A stretch of DNA of 18,618 nucleotides, from contig CAYYNB010000123.1 of assembly GCA_964472565.1 (NCBI GenBank), positions 1 through 18,618 of the forward strand, read 5' to 3'. Positions 14,911 through 18,618 of the stretch are shown here, one piece after another. Source of the stretch: DATAMF01 sp964472565 (lineage in GTDB: Bacteria; Chloroflexota; Anaerolineae; Aggregatilineales; Aggregatilineaceae). The first letter of the stretch is position 1; each line of letters starts with the position of its first letter. Below the pieces are notes generated by a model. That model saw only the letters and a program-made list of their open reading frames with translations, ran no database searches and had not been told where the DNA came from. Made by a program: the position numbers and the translations under genes.

Positions 14911-15288
14911 ATGTGGCAACGTTTAGCACTGGTGGCGCTGGCGGGTGCGCTGGGAACGCTGGCGCGGTATGGATTGGGCGGCGCAGTTCAAAAGTGGGCG
15001 GGCGGTGAGTGGCCCTGGGGAACGCTGGTGGTGAACAGCCTGGGCTGTTTTTTGTTTGGGCTGGTGTTTACGCTGGCGGATGAACGACTGCTGATCAGCC
15101 AGGATACACGGGTGATTATGCTGGGCGGGTTTATGGGCGCGTTTACTACATTTTCAACGGTTATTTTTGAAACGGGTGGGTTTATGCGCGATGCGCAGTG
15201 GATTATGGCAACCGGGAATATGGCCGTGCAACTGGTTGTTGGATTGATCTTCTTTTTCCTGGGGGCGGCTGCCGGACATCTGGTGTAG
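14911..15288 (+). CDS. crcB: Fluoride channel CrcB/Fluc
   Basis: This 125-residue small membrane protein has four predicted helices. Fluc proteins dimerise in opposite orientations to let fluoride leave the cell. GGALGTLARY-like AGALGTLARYGLGG (residues 10-23), TLVVNSLGCFLFGL and GFMGAFTTFSTVIFE are the family motifs, including the Asn, the TTFST box and the Phe residues lining the pore. The length is normal for the family. The start at 14911 puts the first helix at the usual distance. An ATG at 14890 adds 7 residues and is possible. The 14836 start is rejected because the terminator would be inside the gene. Expression should depend on read-through of the leader terminator. No partner second crcB copy lies nearby, so a homodimer is expected. 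Confidence 0.92.
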   Translation: MWQRLALVALAGALGTLARYGLGGAVQKWAGGEWPWGTLVVNSLGCFLFGLVFTLADERLLISQDTRVIMLGGFMGAFTTFSTVIFETGGFMRDAQWIMATGNMAVQLVVGLIFFFLGAAAGHLV

Positions 15289-15357
15289 GGGTTGCGGGAC
15301 CGGGCGGAACGCGGGACAATCGCGCGGGATATAGGCATCACATAGGATCACAGCTCA

Positions 15358-16836
15358 GTGACAAGCGAGACAAAAAACGCGCGGCGCGATCTGGCGGCGC
15401 TACTCGGACGATCCGGCGCGTATGCGATCAGCGATATTCTGAAGCAGGCGATCAACTTTCTGCTGCTGCCGCTGTATACGGCGTATCTGTCCACTGATGA
15501 TTATGGCGCGTTATCGATTGCGCTGGCCGCGGGCGCGGTGCTGGAAGTGCTGTTCGGGCTGGGGCTGCGGGCGGCGCTGGCCCGGTTGTATTTTGATCAA
15601 AAGAGCGATACGGAGATGCAGCAGTTTCTGGGAACGCTGACGGTGTTCCTGGTGCTGTTCAGCCTGGGATTAACGGCGCTGCTGCTGATGGTGGGGCCGT
15701 TGGTATGGACGCTGTTCGGGCAGGATGTCGAGTTTTCGCCGTATATTGTGCTGATCCTGTTCGTGGTGGTGGTGAATACGCTGGGGCTGGCGGTGGTGCT
15801 GCCGCTGTATTATGTGCGCGGGCAGGCGGTGCGCTATGGGATTTACAGCCTGAGCAGTTTTTTGCTGGCGACGGCGGGCACACTGATCTTTGTGATCGGG
15901 TTTGAGCAGGGCGCAGCGGGCGCGCTGTGGGGCAGACTGGTGGGTGGGCTGATTATGCTGGGGCCAACGGTGTGGATTGTGGCGCGGCAGGTGCAGATCA
16001 CGCTCAAGCGGGAGATTCTGATCCCGGCGCTGCTGTTCAGTCTGCCGCTGGTGCCGCATATGCTGTTTAGCTGGGTGCTGAATTTTTCGGACCGGATTAT
16101 CCTGGGGAAGTTTGTGTCGCTGGGGGATGTCGGCATCTATACGGTGGGCTACCAGTTTGGGTTGGTGGTCGGCGTGGTGATCACGGCGATCAGCAACGCG
16201 TGGGCACCCTGGTATTTTCGGGCCAGCACCGAAGGACGGCGGGAACATATTCCGGCGTTTGGCACGTATTTTGTGATGCTCACGGCGGCGCTGGCGCTGG
16301 GGGTGACGGTGTTCGCGCGGGAAGCGGTGACGGTGATGACCGCAGCCGCGTACCATGATGCGTGGACTATTGTGCCGCTGGTGACGGTGGGTTACTTTGT
16401 GAACGGGCTGGCGGGGCGGTATGCCGATGTGCTGATGCTGCATAAAAAGACGGCGGCGGTGGGGCTGACCACCGTAGCGGCGGGGGTGGCGAATATTGGA
16501 TTCAACCTGCTGGTGATCCCCGAACTGGGCATATTCGGCGCGGCGTATGGGACGATTTTTGGGTATGTGGTGCGGCTGATGCTGACGGTGTATTACGCGG
16601 CGCAGACGCATGATCTGCCGTTTGAGCACCAACGGATAGCGGCGATCTGCCTGTTGGCGGGGGTTATCGCGGTGCCGGGCGCGGCTTTCACGACGGGACT
16701 GTTCGCGCTGGATGTCGTGTGGAAAGCGGGGCTGTACACACTGTTTCCGCTGGGGCTGTGGGCAGTGCTGCGGGCCGGGGAACGGGAAGCGGCACGTGAT
16801 ATGTGGGGGATGGTGAAAAAACGATGGCGCGGCTGA
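15358..16836 (+). CDS. Oligosaccharide flippase (Wzx-like, MOP superfamily)
   Basis: This 492-residue polytopic membrane protein of the polysaccharide-transporter family flips lipid-linked sugar units across the membrane for surface glycan export. The N-terminal RSGAYAISDILKQAINFLLLPLYTAYL and the STDDYGALSI loop (residues 19-54) are typical. A second repeat begins near VPHMLFSWVLNFSDRIILGKF (232-252). Hydrophobic segments recur to the C-terminus, roughly 12-14 helices. It starts with GTG at 15358; AGGATC lies upstream at a somewhat long spacing. The 70 bases after crcB show no terminator, so co-transcription from crcB is possible. Its last 13 bases overlap the glycosyltransferase gene, indicating translational coupling and a joint surface-polysaccharide role. 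The sugar substrate is unknown. Confidence 0.88.
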   Translation: MTSETKNARRDLAALLGRSGAYAISDILKQAINFLLLPLYTAYLSTDDYGALSIALAAGAVLEVLFGLGLRAALARLYFDQKSDTEMQQFLGTLTVFLVLFSLGLTALLLMVGPLVWTLFGQDVEFSPYIVLILFVVVVNTLGLAVVLPLYYVRGQAVRYGIYSLSSFLLATAGTLIFVIGFEQGAAGALWGRLVGGLIMLGPTVWIVARQVQITLKREILIPALLFSLPLVPHMLFSWVLNFSDRIILGKFVSLGDVGIYTVGYQFGLVVGVVITAISNAWAPWYFRASTEGRREHIPAFGTYFVMLTAALALGVTVFAREAVTVMTAAAYHDAWTIVPLVTVGYFVNGLAGRYADVLMLHKKTAAVGLTTVAAGVANIGFNLLVIPELGIFGAAYGTIFGYVVRLMLTVYYAAQTHDLPFEHQRIAAICLLAGVIAVPGAAFTTGLFALDVVWKAGLYTLFPLGLWAVLRAGEREAARDMWGMVKKRWRG

Positions 16837-18572
16837 TACTTTTTGCGGAAGCACTCGATGGATTTGATCTGGACGCGAAGGATGTTCTGATTCCGCTGAA
16901 TGACAAAGCGCAGAGTCAGGGCGAAGGATTGGGCCAACCGTTGGCGGCGCTGCCGGAATGGGGCGTGCTGCAAGCAGAAGCGCTCTACGAGTCGCTGAGC
17001 ATTTCCAAACGGATTCTGCGGGCATTGAACGCGGATGCGGAATGGCAGCGGCTGCTGTGGTACAAAGAGTATGATCTGCGCCCGATGGCGCTCAAAAATC
17101 TGTACCTGGGGCTGGAAAGCATCATGCAGATTTACCGGGTGGCGAAACACGCGGCGGAAATGTACCCGCGTTATGAGGCGGTGCTGGTGGATGGCAACCC
17201 GGAGATACAGCGTGTTGTGCGGGCGGTGCTGCCGCAGGTGACGCTTGGGGCGAGCGCCCGGATCAACAAAAATCGGTGGCGCGAACTGGCGCGCCCGGTA
17301 GGACGGTTTGCGCGGGACCGCTGGCAGATTGTGCGGGCTAAGCGGCCTGCGACCACAAACGGCGCGCCGCCGGTTTTGTGTTTTTTGGATGCGCCGCACC
17401 GGGCACGTCTCATGGCGCGGACGCTGACGCTGCTGAGTCAGGATTATCCGATTCATAATGCGTGGCTGGATGGTCCATGGACGTGGCCGGACGATCTGAG
17501 CATCAAACCCGCCGAGAGTTATCCCTGGTATGCATACACACCGGGCGGCGCATGGCAGCGCATCACGGCGCATGTGCTGAGATCGCAGGCACAGACGGAA
17601 TTGGCGGCGTTTGATCTGCCCGCCTGGCTGCCGCAAAATCTGCTGTGGGCGCTGCGCTATTCGGATGTGCAGCGGTATGCGAATCTGCTGGAAGCGTTCG
17701 AGGGATTGGCCCAGGTCAAAAAGCCGCTGTTGTGGATCACGATTGAGGATGTGTATGCCTTTGGGAAAGCGGTGGCGGCGGTGGGCGAACGCTATCAAAT
17801 TCCGACGATTAACGTGCAGCACGGCGTGTTAGGACCGTATCGTACGGCGGAAGATGTGAGCGGAATTTATGCGGTGTTTGGCGAGGATGACCGCCAAAAG
17901 CTGATCGAACGCGGCGCAGACCCGAAGCGGATCGTGGTGACAGGGCCGGTGCGGTATGATGATATTGTGGAACTGAAGCTGGATCGGACTGCGTTTTTGC
18001 GGGCGGCCAAACTCGATCCGGCGCGGCCCTTGATCATGTTTTCGTCGCAGCCGATTGTGCGGCTGTTGACCGAGGAAAATAAACATATCGCGCTGACGGC
18101 TTTGCTGAACGCGGCGAAGGGAATCGGCGCGCAGGTGGTGATCAAGGCGCATCCGCTGGAAGATCGCGGGATGCTGGAACGGTTGGTGGCGGCGAGCGGG
18201 TATCCGGCGCTGATCGTGTGGGATCAGCTTTATGAATGGCTGAAGGCGTGCGATGTGATGGCGACGATCTGCTCGACGACGGTGTATGAGGCGGCGCTGG
18301 CGGATCGTCCGGTGCTGCTGCTGGACTGGTCGGAGAATCCGATCACGGTGGAGTATCTGGAGCAGGGGATCGGCGTGCTGCCGAAGTCGCCGGAACAGAC
18401 GGAAGAGACGTTGTGGCACCTGCTGACGGATAAAGCGGTGCAGGGCAAACTGGCGGCGGCGCAGCGGGAATTTGTGCTGCGGAACCTGGCGGGACCGGAT
18501 GGGAAAGCGTCGGAGCGGCTGGCGAACCTGGCGCGCCGGTTGATTGAAGAGAAAGAAGTGGTTAGTGGTTAG
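16824..18572 (+). CDS. GT-B-type glycosyltransferase for surface polysaccharide
   Basis: This is a 582-residue soluble or membrane-associated protein. The C-terminal half has a nucleotide-sugar GT-B fold pattern: INVQHGVLGPY (QHG at 332-334), VVTGPVRYDD, VVIKAHPLEDRG (KAHP at 441-444) and ICSTTVYEAALADRPVLLL (STTVYEA at 484-490). This pattern is shared by capsule and teichoic-acid polymerases, the CDP-glycerol glycerophosphotransferase-like enzymes and related sugar transferases. Residues 1-180 are variable and hold a MARLILFAEA start and an LVDGNPEIQR segment. The start at 16824 overlaps the flippase stop by 13 bases; an in-frame GTG at 16803 would add 7 residues. The donor and acceptor cannot be named. 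The gene ends within a short GTGGTTAGT-type repetition, and the window stops 46 bases later. Confidence 0.8.
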   Translation: MARLILFAEALDGFDLDAKDVLIPLNDKAQSQGEGLGQPLAALPEWGVLQAEALYESLSISKRILRALNADAEWQRLLWYKEYDLRPMALKNLYLGLESIMQIYRVAKHAAEMYPRYEAVLVDGNPEIQRVVRAVLPQVTLGASARINKNRWRELARPVGRFARDRWQIVRAKRPATTNGAPPVLCFLDAPHRARLMARTLTLLSQDYPIHNAWLDGPWTWPDDLSIKPAESYPWYAYTPGGAWQRITAHVLRSQAQTELAAFDLPAWLPQNLLWALRYSDVQRYANLLEAFEGLAQVKKPLLWITIEDVYAFGKAVAAVGERYQIPTINVQHGVLGPYRTAEDVSGIYAVFGEDDRQKLIERGADPKRIVVTGPVRYDDIVELKLDRTAFLRAAKLDPARPLIMFSSQPIVRLLTEENKHIALTALLNAAKGIGAQVVIKAHPLEDRGMLERLVAASGYPALIVWDQLYEWLKACDVMATICSTTVYEAALADRPVLLLDWSENPITVEYLEQGIGVLPKSPEQTEETLWHLLTDKAVQGKLAAAQREFVLRNLAGPDGKASERLANLARRLIEEKEVVSG

Positions 18573-18618
18573 TTATTAGTAAAAGGGTTACGAAAAGAGG
18601 GTTATTTGGAACCCCCGC

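Noticed and set aside
15670..17025. 451-codon minus-strand frame over the flippase
   Set aside because: It is Arg/His/Pro-rich shadow translation with no domain, opposite a gene with clear membrane helices.

Overview
The window is a high-GC bacterial chromosome segment. It probably comes from Chloroflexota (Anaerolineae-like). That assignment is inferred from gene character: a Pro/Thr-rich lipoprotein glycosidase, a GyrA without the canonical GyrA-box, and KimA-type and KamA-type enzymes with GC-rich codon use. No rRNA or other direct taxonomic marker is present.

Layout, left to right. (1) The 3' three quarters of rpoC (+) with a very acidic C-terminal tail, closed by an intrinsic terminator. 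(2) A small secreted alpha/beta hydrolase (+). (3) A convergent minus-strand block: a lipoprotein glycoside hydrolase, a KimA-like potassium/amino-acid permease, a D-Ala-D-Ala-ligase-like ATP-grasp enzyme, and a lysine 2,3-aminomutase. In transcription order this is kamA, ATP-grasp, permease, glycosidase. The permease has no stop codon of its own: its frame runs through an intrinsic terminator and a promoter into the glycosidase. (4) A divergent plus-strand block: a TIR-domain protein, gyrA with a near-consensus promoter, the fluoride channel crcB behind what looks like a shortened fluoride riboswitch, and a flippase/GT-B glycosyltransferase pair that overlaps by 13 bases and probably starts a surface-polysaccharide locus.

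How the genes work together. rpoC, gyrA and crcB are housekeeping or stress genes. kamA and the ATP-grasp gene are adjacent and co-directional. They would make a plausible two-step route in which L-lysine becomes L-beta-lysine and is then ligated to an unknown acceptor. The TIR gene stands alone and has an unrecognised C-terminal domain, as a defence effector might. No gene-free stretch exceeds 300 bases. The longest intergenic regions (7775-8028 and 10748-10987) hold promoters and RNA hairpins. No tRNA, rRNA, CRISPR array or insertion sequence was recognised.
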